Positions 44,541-56,499 of a stretch of DNA of 64,000 bases are shown here, in pieces. The DNA is taken from the NCBI GenBank assembly GCA_017591395.1, contig WEDG01001294.1:434001-498000 (forward strand), written 5' to 3'. A model generated the notes under the pieces. The model saw only the letters and a list, made by a program, of their open reading frames with translations. It did not search any database and was not told where the DNA came from. Positions within the stretch are counted from its first letter, which is position 1; each line of letters opens with the position of its first letter. This stretch comes from Schistocephalus solidus (lineage: Eukaryota > Platyhelminthes > Cestoda > Diphyllobothriidea > Diphyllobothriidae). Made by a program: the position numbers and the translations under genes.

Positions 44541-45690
44541 GGTAACTAAGCCAATCCCCAAAGGATTAATCAGATGTAAGTGACTTGTACTGGCAAATTA
44601 CAGAATTCATTTTTATCACCTTCAAGTATTTTATTAGTTTGCGAATGTGCCGAAGTTTAATGCCGGGTGGGTTAGGAACCAGCGTCAAACACTTGAGCTT
44701 AAAAGTCACATTTTTATCCAAAATAATCCATTTTTTCGTATTTAGTTTCTTTGGAGGTCTGTGTTCGCTAAATGCACACATATTTATGCAAAAGGAGAGC
44801 ACTGATACATACAAGGAAATTATAACGGTTAATTCGGGCTTCTTAACCATCATCATCACATCAGGGTTTAGCAACGTCTGTGCTCGCACTCACATAATTT
44901 TGCCTATTAGTCCATTGCTATGACCAGGATGATGTTAGTGTGCCCCGTGTACTTACATCATGGGGCTTACTCTTCTCGTTCTGCTTTGCATCATGATCAA
45001 GAGTCCAGTAGGCAGTCACACAGCAACTCATTGTATGTTGCAGAAGACAACGGGAAGATTAATTCTGGTAATATGCACGCTGCATGTTCCTCTATCGTAG
45101 TAATAAGCCTGATCATGACCGAACGGAAAACTATCCCATCGAATTTTGATTAGAGCTTTGGACTTCTTGCCAAAAACAGTCCAGGTTTCAGCCTCTTATA
45201 TGTATGTAGTCCGAATGAAATTATCGGCAAACATAAGTGAGAATTGAATGTTCATTTACAGCCTATTATCCGTTCTAACTGACACCGTTATAAGAGAGAC
45301 ATAATTTATAGGTCATAAGCTAGACAAGCCGAACACTGTACTCCGCGATCTATTAATTAGATATAAAATGCTTTAACCTTTGAGCTATGGCGGGTTGACC
45401 TGTAGATTTCGATCAAGTAGATGGATGCTCATCGGTCAGTTGTCTCCTTCTGCCAATAAATAAATATGCAGAGAGGCAGTTGAAACTTTCTCGATGTCAA
45501 CATCGGTATTCCAATGACGTGATCTACAGGCTTCTTATTATTTGGACTCGTCCCATGACATGGAATTTAAACTTGCCTGACGTATGTGCTCATTCCAGCT
45601 AATTTGTCTTTAAATCACTTTGCTCTGATACACAATAAATGAACATGTGCCTAGTTTCACGTAAACACGCGCATTTATTGACAGGATTAA
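44541..45690. other. No assignable gene
   Basis: Open frames of 107-112 codons overlap on opposite strands at 44566-44923 with no recognised domain. Neither has a clear advantage over the other. The rest is AT-rich spacer. Confidence 0.45.
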
Positions 45691-45699
45691 CTGGATAAT

Positions 45700-46200
45700 C
45701 TAGAGCTTACGGCTCTGCTAGAAAAACTAAAGTCTGTTAGCTCAGGGGGGTTCAATACACAGGAGCTGGCACTGAAAGAATAAGTTCTAACACGCACATT
45801 AACTGGTTGGTTTCATTTTGACAATCAGCTAAACAGACAAATAGACGGCGTTGCTATGGGCTCGCCACGTGGACCTCTCTTAACCGACATTTTATTGGGA
45901 AAGCTGGAGAAATTTCAGTTAAGCGATCAGGTCAATAAACTTAGACAATATGACTGATACGTTTTAAAAATCTTTGCAAATGCCTCATAAGAAACAAATG
46001 TAAACGCACTCCTAAATAATGTAAACCAAGTATATATTTCGATTAAATTCACATTGTAGATGGAAAGAACAGGTTTACTCCCGTTCGCAGACGTCCTTCT
46101 ATGCAGAAGACCCTACGGTAGTTTCTGAAGGAGCGTGTATCGAAAGAATACCTGGATAGAAGACGAAAAACAAGAATTTAGCAGCTTTACTCAATTCATA
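45700..46200 (+). mobile_element. Penelope-like element, family 1, fragment
   Basis: In one frame with stops this reads QLNRQIDGVAMGSPRGPLLT (RT motif B, 45829-45888) and KLEKFQLSDQVNKLR, then a destroyed motif C (YD-YVLKIFANAS; the YxDD is lost), LLPFADVLLCRRP and RSVYRKNTW at 46080-46150. It is a partial RT that precedes another family-1 copy in the same orientation. The 5' edge at about 45700 is approximate. Confidence 0.82.
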
Positions 46201-46389
46201 GGAAGAAAACGCGGAGACACATAAAGATTGGCACTTCATCAAACAGGGCACGAAATAAAGCCACAATCACAAAAGATCCCGATCGGTTAGTTCATAACCA
46301 TTCCCCTATGCCACTCGATAAAACGTTACTCGAAGCATTATTCCTAGGTCAAAAATGCTGCTTGCCTCGTCAACATCCTAGTCAATTAG

Positions 46390-48061
46390 AGTTAGAAACA
46401 CAATTTGAGAGTATCCTGGAACCAAGCGTTTAACCTAAAACCATCTCCACAAAGAGTGATTTACACTTTATCCCGATGCTCATGAATTCTGGTTATCAGT
46501 ACCTAAACCAGAGACCACAAATTCTGGCATTACTAACAAAGGCACATGTAGAGAAGTTAAAGTAGCTTCAGGCGAACCAATACGTTTGGATAACCAGATC
46601 GTTTAAAGGAACAGGCATCGTTATGCTGAACAGATCCGACGAAGATGCACTCCATTCTATTCATTCAGAAGAAATTCAGGGAAGTGCATAAAGAAAAGGA
46701 TTGCACGGCTCAAGCAGAGACACAATTGACTGACTGCTTAAACGGACTCCATGCAGAAGGTTTTCTAAGCGAACGTGACCTCAAACTTCTCCTTCTAGTA
46801 GGTTCTCACATCCTTGGGCTGTATGGTCTACCGAAGATCCACAAGGAAGTCTCGCCACTTCTTTCGATTTTGGACACGTGAAACTCTCCTTATCATGAGA
46901 TATCAAAGTGGTTAGCTGAGAAACTAAAACCTGTACAACGTCAGCTAGTGCCACTTAGCAACTGAGATACATTCAAATTTATTAAAGACGTCAAAGGCCT
47001 TATCTTACATAGCATGAGGATGCTATCTTTGGATGTTTTGCCACTCTTTGCGAACATCCCTGTAACTGAGACAGTTGATAACCTCTTGGAATTCCTATGG
47101 AAAAGGAAGCAAGAAGCAGGAATATCGAAATATGAATGAATTATTACTAAGATTACTAAAATTATTTACTAAGATGCAAATTTAATGTGCAGTTTCATTT
47201 GACAACAAGCTATACAGACAAATAGACGGCGTTGCTATGGGCTCGCCATTTGGACCTCTCTTAACTGACATCTTAATTGGCATGCTCGAGAAATATCAGT
47301 TAAGCGACCAGATCCATAAGCTAAGACACTATGACCAATACGTTCACGAAATCTTTGCAATTTCCTCATAAGAAACAACTGTAAACACACTCATAAATAC
47401 TGTAAAGCAAGTACATATGTCCATCAAATTCACGTTGGAGATGGAAAGAGCAGGTTTACGCCCTTTCGTAGACGTCCTTCTATGCAGAAAATCCGATTTT
47501 AGTGTCCGAGTTAGCCTTTATCGAAAGAAAACCTAGTATAGACAATAAAAGAACGTTAACAGTCTCTTAACTCTCAAACAACCCTCTTTTACGAGGCGGA
47601 TTTAAAGACAGGTTGCTGACTCTGACCACCTTCATGAGCATTTTCTCATTCACTTGCTACTGTGGAGCAGGTTTCATTGAAAGGAATAAGAGAACACTGT
47701 TAAACCTTGCTGAGAAAAGGGCAATTCAAGAATATGAACAGTGCCATCCTGGCACATATTTTTGACTCCGAGGCAGTGTGGGCCCCAGCGAGACTTAAGC
47801 ATACGCTATAAGTTGTTCCGCCATCTCTGTCATCCACTTGCTTTAGGACTGCTCTACCAAACACTCACTGCCACCGTACACACAGTTGCGTATCATGCTT
47901 CCCCTTTGCATACCTCTCACATGACGCAATCACACAAACATTCGAAGATATGCGATTTCATTTTTTTAATTTTCTCCTTCGTTGCTAGCACTTCCCTATA
48001 ACTGTACTGGTTCAAAGAGAAGTTATCGAAAGAAACGTGTATTCTTGCCAAATCGTATTTT
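46390..48061 (+). mobile_element. Penelope-like element, family 1, copy 4 (decayed, keeps more N-terminus)
   Basis: This begins with the N-terminal region rarely kept in the other copies: a frame at 46645-46881 gives MHSILFIQKKFREVHKEKD, ERDLKLLLLVGSH and LYGLPKIHKE (RT motif 2a). Then follow FIKDVKGLILHSMRMLSLDV (47000), MGSPFGPLLTDILIG (47235) with motif C lost, LRPFVDVLL (47455), an eroded nuclease (SFTCYCGAGFI at 47650) and a 3' region matching 29290-29535. Stops and shifts are numerous. The end at about 48061 coincides with the end of similarity to the 28-29.5 kb copy. Confidence 0.85.
48003..48054 (+). ncRNA. Degenerate hammerhead-like motif, family-1 PLE
   Basis: This is the counterpart of 29473-29527. 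The CUGANGA core is mutated (TCAAAGA at 48012-48018), but stem II (GAAGTTATC, 48019-48027) and GAAA (48028-48031) are unchanged. Stem III is AGAA/TTCT (48031-48034 with 48042-48045) instead of AGCA/TGCT, so one base pair changed on both sides. The core mutation should abolish cleavage. Confidence 0.5.
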
Positions 48062-51000
48062 GATAATTGAAGCAAATATAACTTCGTCTGTGGGTTCTAG
48101 TTAACCTCATTACATTCACATTCTCATCATCCGTCACACGCACGTCACCCTGAAGTTGAGTCATTTTGCGCATTTTGCTACCCGTATGAAAAGATATAAT
48201 TTATGCAATTATGGGGGTTTAGGCTATAAAAATGCAGGCAACCAGTGGCACCAACGCAAGGGAAAACGACATAAAGTCAGTGACATTCTTTGACTTTGAA
48301 CTGAATTATTGCATCTCGGTGGATCAATAGCCTTCACACGGTTGCGAGAATCAACTCCACGAAATCTATTTCGGTACTTTCGTGTGTTTACTCACAATAC
48401 GAGCCTCAACAGCAGACATTTCCTTCAAGGTGGTCCTCAATCCCCAGTGGCACAGTTGGTCTTCCTCGTTTAATAAACATAAGTGGTTATTGAATAGTTA
48501 GCAAGCTAACGGAGAGCGAATACAAATATTATTTAAATGCGTCCTACTCTTACATTTTTAATGTGTTTTCAAATGCTCAAGGTGGCCGTTTTCTCGGTGT
48601 GCACTGGCATATATCGGAATAGATAAATCACCCTGAAACCTGTTGCCCAGAGCTCAATTCTAGCCCGATAACAATATCGCTGTTCTGTGGTTAAACGTAA
48701 CTCTTACCCTTACTATAACATTAACGCTAGCCCTAATCTAAACCATAATCCAAAATTTACTTCTAGCCCTGAACGTTAACCTAACCATAAATCGAAGTCT
48801 ACAAAAAGGCGTAAAATTGACCCTTTTCTAAACCAAAACCCCAAAACTCTTATAAAAGCGCAATTGATAAGAGCAGACACCTATTTCCGTGTCCTTCTGT
48901 TTGCGAACGTAAATCATTCATACTTGGTGAAATATATATTAATATTGATGACACCCAATAACTTATATGAGGACATCTTATTTTGACCAGGACGTCTTCC
49001 AATTTTCCCACGCAGTGCCATAAACGAAAGAAACTAAAGTGCGTTGTTACTTAAATTGAGACTCTACGGAGTACTTCTTGATTTAACACATTTGTTGAAG
49101 GCATTACCATCGATAAATATTAGGTATAACCAATTATTTTGATTGCTATATTAATAAGCTTCTAAACAATTTAATGAATAGAGTTTAAACGGCTTTATAT
49201 GAAGGGCGTATAAAAATCAGTGCGGCTCCAATAAAATTTATTTGATAGTAAAAAGGCCTAATCAATAGTTATTTTAAAGTGCAAAGAAAACGCTAAAAGA
49301 TTAAGTTATTTAGTCTAGATAATTCATATCAACATGGCATTGAACATTTTAAAAACGCGTTTTAAACATTTGCAAAATAAAAGCAAAAAACGTTTTTGAT
49401 GCAGGAACAGGCAATCAGCTGACGATTAAATTTTGTCAAAAATTTTTTATCAGTGTAAAAGAATTCGGTGATTTACTCTAAGCATCAATGCAAATACCTT
49501 TCTGGGCACCTGAATTTTGCATCTGAGAGAAATTTTCATTCAAGTGTTTCCTTCCAGTTCAAATAGTTAATAGCCCAGGTTTGTTAGTATGTTGATTATT
49601 TAGTCTTAGGCTTTTTCCAGACGCACTCAGAAGAATATAGGCATAGACAATAGATTAGGTGCTTGACTCTCCTTGAATGATAGATGTAGTTGTCTTCATT
49701 AGATTTTAACAGAGTGGGTGTTAAGTACTCTTTGTATGTTCTTTACGTTATTTAGTTCAGCGCTCAGACCTGTCTAAAGAACTTTCCAAAGCAAGCAAAA
49801 ATCAACTGGAAGGCATTTAATGTCATGACTTTTTTTCATCTGCTGTATTATCTAACAATAATGAGTTTAAAAAGCATACTGAATTTACAGAAGAGTAGTT
49901 CAGAACACAGGAACCGTCAACCGTTGCTCAGTCCCGTGAGCGCAGATGCATTTCAGAGAGCGGTAGTTTCAAAGCGGCAGGAACACGTAAGCGTTGGGAA
50001 CACTGCTCGATGATTCTAGCAGATAGCATCAGTAGTTGCGTTTCATGGTCCAAATGCGCACCATAAATTTCCAGTTGATGCTGAAAATGCACTGGTGTGT
50101 GAAAGTGCGTTAGAACATTAATGGGATAAGCAATAGAGCCCAATGGGCAGTGCATGTGAACAGATTTTAAAGAAGGTGTGATACGACGTTTTGCACTGCC
50201 TCGGAGGCTGTGAGACAAATGTTATTTTAGGCAGTCTTTTAATGCAACGGAAATTCATTTTAAAGCTTCTCTCCTTCTTTATTTACGCTCGTTTTGAATG
50301 CACAAAATGCTTAGTTGCCTGTAGCATATTTGAAAATGTACGGTGCGGCAATATCTTATTAAATTACAAAGTGAGGGCCACATAAAAAAGGCAATTTTGT
50401 TTATTAAACCAATTTTTATACATGTAGATTTTGTGCGAGTAACCCCATTTTATCTTTCTGCTGCCGTTTCAAGTGGTCATATATGAATTAACTTTAACGG
50501 AGCTTTGCGCAACTAAAAATGTATATATGAAAAAACAACCGTTATTCAAAGGCGTGCGGGTGTTTAGCACTCACGGAAAATATTGCTTAACGTTAATATT
50601 TATTATGTAAGCATAGACGAATTTTTAAATGCTCTAATTAGGCCTAAAATTAAAATATTCCATTTCATCAAATACACACGTTGCAAAAGATAAATAAGGA
50701 TTAGCACTTAATATCTACCACATACGGTTACAGACTGATTACGTCACCAGTACCATACAAAATTAAAAAGAGCACACATTACATAATATAATATCTACCA
50801 CGTTCCATCTAGCAGGCTAAAAAAACATTTTTAAACAAGACATAATTCTGAAGTTCTAGAAGGAACCAAGGAAGTCTTTTTCTGCTTATCTGCTCTAGGT
50901 CCTTGTTTGAACATGCTTGCATGTTCTCAATGTCTTGGTTTATTATTAAATTACATAAATCTTAAAATTTGGTGGAGTTTGACTTTATCCTAATTATAAA

Positions 51001-54000
51001 AAGTCACTTAATTCTCCAGCATTTAATATAATTTTAAGTCAATTTTTAAACTTTGAATCCAAATTGAGCGTAAACAGGGCTAATAAAACGTAAACTGGTG
51101 AATGTCTGTCATTTTGTTTATAATATTTTGATAACTTAGTTAATTATGATTTATTTCGAAAGTGTAAATAAAGATGTATTTGATGAGCAATATTTCTAGC
51201 ATTTCTAAATCTCGCATGAAAAGACGTGTAGTTAATTAGTACCTTGTTCACTAATGTTACCCACAGTGACCACATTGGGAGGCATTTGTATTCTGTCTGT
51301 CCTAAGTTCCTCAGGTATTAATGCGCTGAATTGGAAAAAATATTTCGGAACCAGGATTCTCAGGTGTGATCTATAATAGCTAAATTATATCAACTACTTC
51401 GGTATTAACGCGTATTGTTCATAGTCTACCAGCAGAAAATTAGTATTATACAAACGTTGATGGATTTATTATACTGATGACACAAGTTTTATCTAAAAGC
51501 CTTGACACGCTTGCTTCGCCTATCTTCTGTCGCTGCATGGAGCTGTCGTGAGGGGTTCGGTTGCTTAGCATGTCCCTTAGCGTTATCCATACAATTATCA
51601 ATCGCAATGCTGCCCTTTTTAAGTACGTTGGAAATACTTCGGAACAGAGCTGATTTGGCTCAATTTGGAATTTACGATATATATATTTTAGCTGAAATCA
51701 ATCGGTAACTGTGGCTTAACAAAGAAATATTAATGAGCTTGTACCTGTAGATTGGTTCAAAGCTGTTTGCCCATATGCAGTATCTCAAACGTTAAATTCG
51801 CTCGACTTCACACGCGTATGTGGATAAACCTCTCCTCACCTATCGGCATTTAAAATATTGCTACTCTCTAAGAAACATTGATTGACTTGCAAAATATTAA
51901 TATGTGCCCTTACAAAGTGCTCGTTTTTTAAAGGATGGATTTCTTTTTTCCAGTGAAATACTTTCACACATAATTATAAATAAAGTAAATAAAGAGATTC
52001 ACTCCTGTTATTTACATTTACTTAAAAGACAAGGCTGGCAAAGGCGTGAAAAATTATAAGAAGATAATTTACTATTTTTTTGCATTTAGTCAGTTCGTAA
52101 AGCCACAGTCAAAGAAATATCTACAGGAGTAACAGGCTGCAAGGCTATAAATTAACACGGAATGTTTTCTCTGCCAAGCTGTCCGTTACGCTTGTCTGGG
52201 TACAATTTCGTATCTTAAATTTTTTTCTTTTGTATTCTTTTACAGCAATGCAGAATTCTGTCTACACGTTTCAGTGCATTTTATTTTGGAGAGTTGGCAA
52301 AGCTTCCCATTGAAGCAAATTATCTTAAGCCACTTCCTGTGCTAAGTGCTAACCAAACGCATGTGAGATTGGTCATTTACGTCGTGCTCATTCCTGTTAT
52401 TCCCTACAAGAGTTCCGAGTAAATTTAATACTTTTTTGTGGTATGAGTGAAGTGAATCGGTGTTTATAAGTAAACTTCTGCGAAGAAGCGTAAAGTTTCC
52501 TGTTGATTATTTACGTTAAAGTTATTCAGAATGCTCACAGTAGGAAATATGTTTATTAAATTGCAATGTATGAAACTGAAGTATAACTTTATACAGCCGT
52601 GTACGTTTACTTAAATTTTCCTCAAGGAAAATAATTCACGTTAATTGTGTAGCTCTTAGGAAGGAGCAACGTACACTTTTAAAACCCAGTTTTTCAAGGA
52701 TTAACAAACATATTCAAATAAAACAACCTAAATCAGCTTAGTGTGTGTCCATAAACTGAGTAAAGAAACCAGGCATTTAGTTGTCACTTAAAACAATTGA
52801 AACAATACATAACTCTAATAAACAGGAAATTTAATTTCAAACAGGCCTAATCAGACGTAAATATTTTACCGTTTTGAAAATACCATAATCAACCTCACCA
52901 TCCCTAGTGGCTTTTACTATCTCAGCTAGACCAAGTCATAATGTGGATCAAATTGTGTGACTTCAAAAGTCGTAACATAATATTTTATTTAGATTTATGC
53001 ATCCTTACGAACCTAAAACTAGCAATTTGCTACTACAATGCATTGAGTCTCTGATGCTTAGGTTACCATTATTTAAAACAAAGTAGTTTAGGGTTTGTGC
53101 AAGCAGTAGTGATCTGATGTTTTAAAAATTCAAACTAAATCCACCTTGACCTGATTGCCTTTGGTGCCTTGTCTTCTTTACTTCACTTTCGTCAATGGAT
53201 TTTCTCTAACAGATAAAATTATGTTCTATTTTGAATTTAAAACCCACCCAACCAAGTGGCCTCATATTATTTTAAAATTTTTGGTTTCCTTTTTTATACA
53301 CATATATTCCATCACTTCCATAAACAGATACTTCATTTTATTGCTATTTACTTAGACGGTACTGATAGTTGCATTACTCAGTCTTGTTTATACCAGAAAA
53401 TCGGATCATCCGCTCAAATACTCATGAGTTAAATACTCCGATGACTATGCCACCTTAAGGAAAATTATGCTCAAAGGTCTAAAATATCTAAAAAAACAGA
53501 ATCCGCAAACGCAAAAAAATGTAGTTTGCCATATCTCAAAATCCAAAACGGTGTTCAGTTGAAGCCCAGACTCCTGGATGTGACTGGTGATTAAGGTACT
53601 CATAGAATTAGCTTTAATGGTGCTTGAAACAAAAAAATAATTGACCTGCACCATCATCAATAAAACTTTTTTTTATTTTTTTTACAATCGGGCGGATTCC
53701 TTATGTACGCTACCAGAAATTTATAAGGTGTACTCTGCAACTTAAAAAAAGGAGGAGAGTTTTGACTTCAGACTTGACAAGTTTAATCATATTCTTGATC
53801 TGAACATCAAAAGCAAACAGTTATCAGAACAAACTGTTTTTTACGTTAAATTTTAAAAGAGCAAGTTTCCGTATGCGTCAACTACTACGCACAGATCTTC
53901 AGTGCAGCGATTTACCACATACAGTGTGTGACCTATCACATGTGAGATGCCACAATTTTCGAATGATTTGTAATCAGTTGTAAACCCACACCCACGCATG

Positions 54001-54480
54001 TGCGAATGCTTTAAAATATTGAGCAGGCCAATGCAAACTTAGAACTTAAGGTAAATAGCGAGAGCAATGTTTATTTCATTTAGAAATACCAAATTTTAAA
54101 AAAGGCAGTATATTGCGTAAACGTGATAAATCACTGTAACTGTGACTAATAAATTTAAACAAAATTTTAGTTACAATATCAAACATTAATTTTTTATATA
54201 TTAAGAGAGCATTCCTTGCGTCAAACACCATCCTTGTTATTTGGATAGTAGATAACAATTACTGTCAGTTCGTCCTTGCATTATCTGTGAACATTTCACG
54301 TTGTTTGGGGTTTTCAGGCGAATGGCCATAAATTATGATTCCATCCAATATTTTTTTAAATTCAAAATTGACATTGGCAAACATTTTTTTGGTAATTCAT
54401 CATCGGCCCGATACATATACCAGGAAATGAAACTGCGAGGTCTTAACATGATTAAAAAACTTCTAATCGTTAATATTTTT
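48062..54480. other. No gene seen over 6.4 kb; degenerate telomere-like stretch near 48690-48860
   Basis: This is AT-rich sequence with no frame over 100 codons. Around 48690-48860 there are many near-repeats of the CCCTAA type (AGCCCTAATCTAAACC, CGTTAACCTAACC). No retroelement motif or tRNA-type box was recognised. Confidence 0.55.
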
Positions 54481-54689
54481 TGTTTACCCGCCGCCTACAT
54501 GGCGAGGTGGACGTGAAGAGGTCATTGGGACTGTGTAAATTGCGGGACGTAGAGTCGAGTATGGGGATTGAACATCACTGTCAAGTACGCTGAACGAACA
54601 ACTGCCGTCCGGGGGTGGGGATGTCGTGTAAACATCACCTGAAGTGGTTTTCTACCACGGAAGAGAGAGTGTCTGTACAAGCGTCTTCT

Positions 54690-56400
54690 GAAATCACAGT
54701 GCTGGGTTTGTTAGCCGTATGGCCACGGTCTGGGCTGTCGCTAACACTCGTTGTCGTAGGCCTTTAGATTGGTTGGCTAGTGTCTGGAAGACAAGCTGAA
54801 AGGCTTTTTTGAGGTCAATGTGGTGCTTAGTATCAACTAGATGGGCGAGAATGGAACTAGAGATTGATTTAGTTTTACCTTTGCCTAACACGCAGGTTTG
54901 TGTTCATGTATCCTCTTTTCAAGGCGCTTTGTACGGCCAATGTATCCTACTCCACAGGAGCAGGTAAACGAGTAAATAATCATTGATTTGGCTATCAACA
55001 GGGGTTTGTCCTTACCTCCTACGCGTAGGATGGGAGAGCTCGTTAAGAATACCCGTAGGTTTGCCGCGGGAAACGCGCTCGTCATGGATTTCTTCAGGCA
55101 CCGTCCTACAAGTTCAAAAGTTGCATTATCTAGGAAGGACAGTCTTACGAATACGTATTCCTTTTCTGCAGTTAAGGTGATGGACTTTATAGTGCGTCCC
55201 CAATATTTTGACGATACATTTTTCTGGGTATCCATTTTCATGAAGCGTGTCCTAAAGCAAGTTGAGCTCTGTTTTAACCGTTTCAGGGGAGTAGATGCTT
55301 TGCACCCTAGCTGCCAGTCCCGGACTAAAGTTTGCTTTATATTCATGGCAAAAAACTACGAAAATTGACGTAATATCTCGTCCATGTTTTACTTTCGGAA
55401 TACCCTACGTTTGATATATCTATCCTGTTGCCTTTGTACAAGGGCATCAACGTACGCAATTTCATTTCCCACCTCAGAATCTGAAGAAAATTTTAGCGAG
55501 GTATTTACACTGTTAATCTTAAGGACCAGGGCCTTAGTGTGCGTCTTTTGATCCGTCAGGCAGAAAACTTTGCCCGCGTACCGACCATTAAAGTCGAGTT
55601 TAGTGATGGTGTCTTTAAGACTCGATTTCTCGATCTTGTCCATTAAAAAAAAATATTTTCATGAAACTGTCCAACCGGTAAACCCACTTTAACTAACCAT
55701 TGCAGAGAGACTGAACATTTTGCGTGCATCGGGTCAAAAGTTGTCTAAGGGTTTTCACAGTATACCTATTTGGTATTTCGTGTCCCAAATAATATCACAG
55801 AAGGAGTATATTGTTTCTATCACGGGTACGTTGGTTAACAGTAATTATAATCTAATGAGAGCATCCTCCATCAACCAACGTTCCTATTCATTTATAGCGT
55901 CAATAAACTCAAATTTGTCTTGTAGACTTTAAGGCTATAGGTAACATTCCAGTGGTTTAAGCTTTTTAATCACCCATTTGGGAATGGTATGATAGAGTGA
56001 GTTTCGCGTATTGAATATTAGGCACAAAGGTAGCCCTTGTTTGTGAATATTTGGAAGAGAATACACTCTGTGTATCCGCGCACCTACAGGGCTACGTTTT
56101 TCAAATTCTTTGTCAGACAAAATACCTTTTATGTAAGTCTTTGTGGGTTCTCATCAACTGACCCCCAACGGCCTCGCTTCGATTGATGCCTTCCTCGGCT
56201 TTTGGAAACTTGGTAGGATCCGAAAGGATGTCTTTTACTTTCACAACACACTCTGTCCTGTCCATCAGTTCTGCACCTGAACACACTTGTCCGGCCTGGT
56301 AAGTACCACAATTTCGTTGGTGCGACGCTCCTCTAGACCGGTTAGTTGGACCCTTGTGAAAGGGCCTTCCTTTCTTGGAGCCCTCCGAAATACTGTTGGC
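54690..56400 (-). mobile_element. Penelope-like element, family 3, minus strand, RT core deleted or eroded
   Basis: On the minus strand the order is an N-terminal block with CVVKVKDILSDPTKFPKAEE (about 56290-56220), RVYSLPNIHKQGLPL (RT motif 2a, about 56060-56020), a strongly eroded stretch around motif A (LLTNVPVIETI near 55830), then directly NEIAYVDALVQRQQDRYI (55480-55420), the post-palm block. Motif B and the YxDD motif are not found, so about 100 codons have been lost. The GIY-YIG nuclease follows at 55346-54694. It is related to family 1 but clearly different in sequence. Confidence 0.87.
54694..55346 (-). pseudogene. GIY-YIG nuclease of family-3 PLE
   Basis: The frame 55346-54885 starts in the post-RT connector (SKYWGRTIKSITLTAEKEYV, FPAANLRVFLTSSPILRVGGKDKP) and ends with IYSFTCSCGVGYIGRTKRLE and KRIHEHKPAC. 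A shift near 54888 leads to the second frame (54891-54694) with SSSILAHLVDTKHHIDLKKAF and VLATAQTVAIRL. Apart from this one shift the domain is well kept, with the IYS and YIG parts and the downstream Arg and His residues present. Confidence 0.85.
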
Positions 56401-56499
56401 ATAAGTAAACGAGATTATACTTGGAATAATCAACTTCCCTGGTTTCATTAGGTTTAAGATCGGCAGTCTGACTAAAGAGACTCTCAAATCGGAGCTCTA

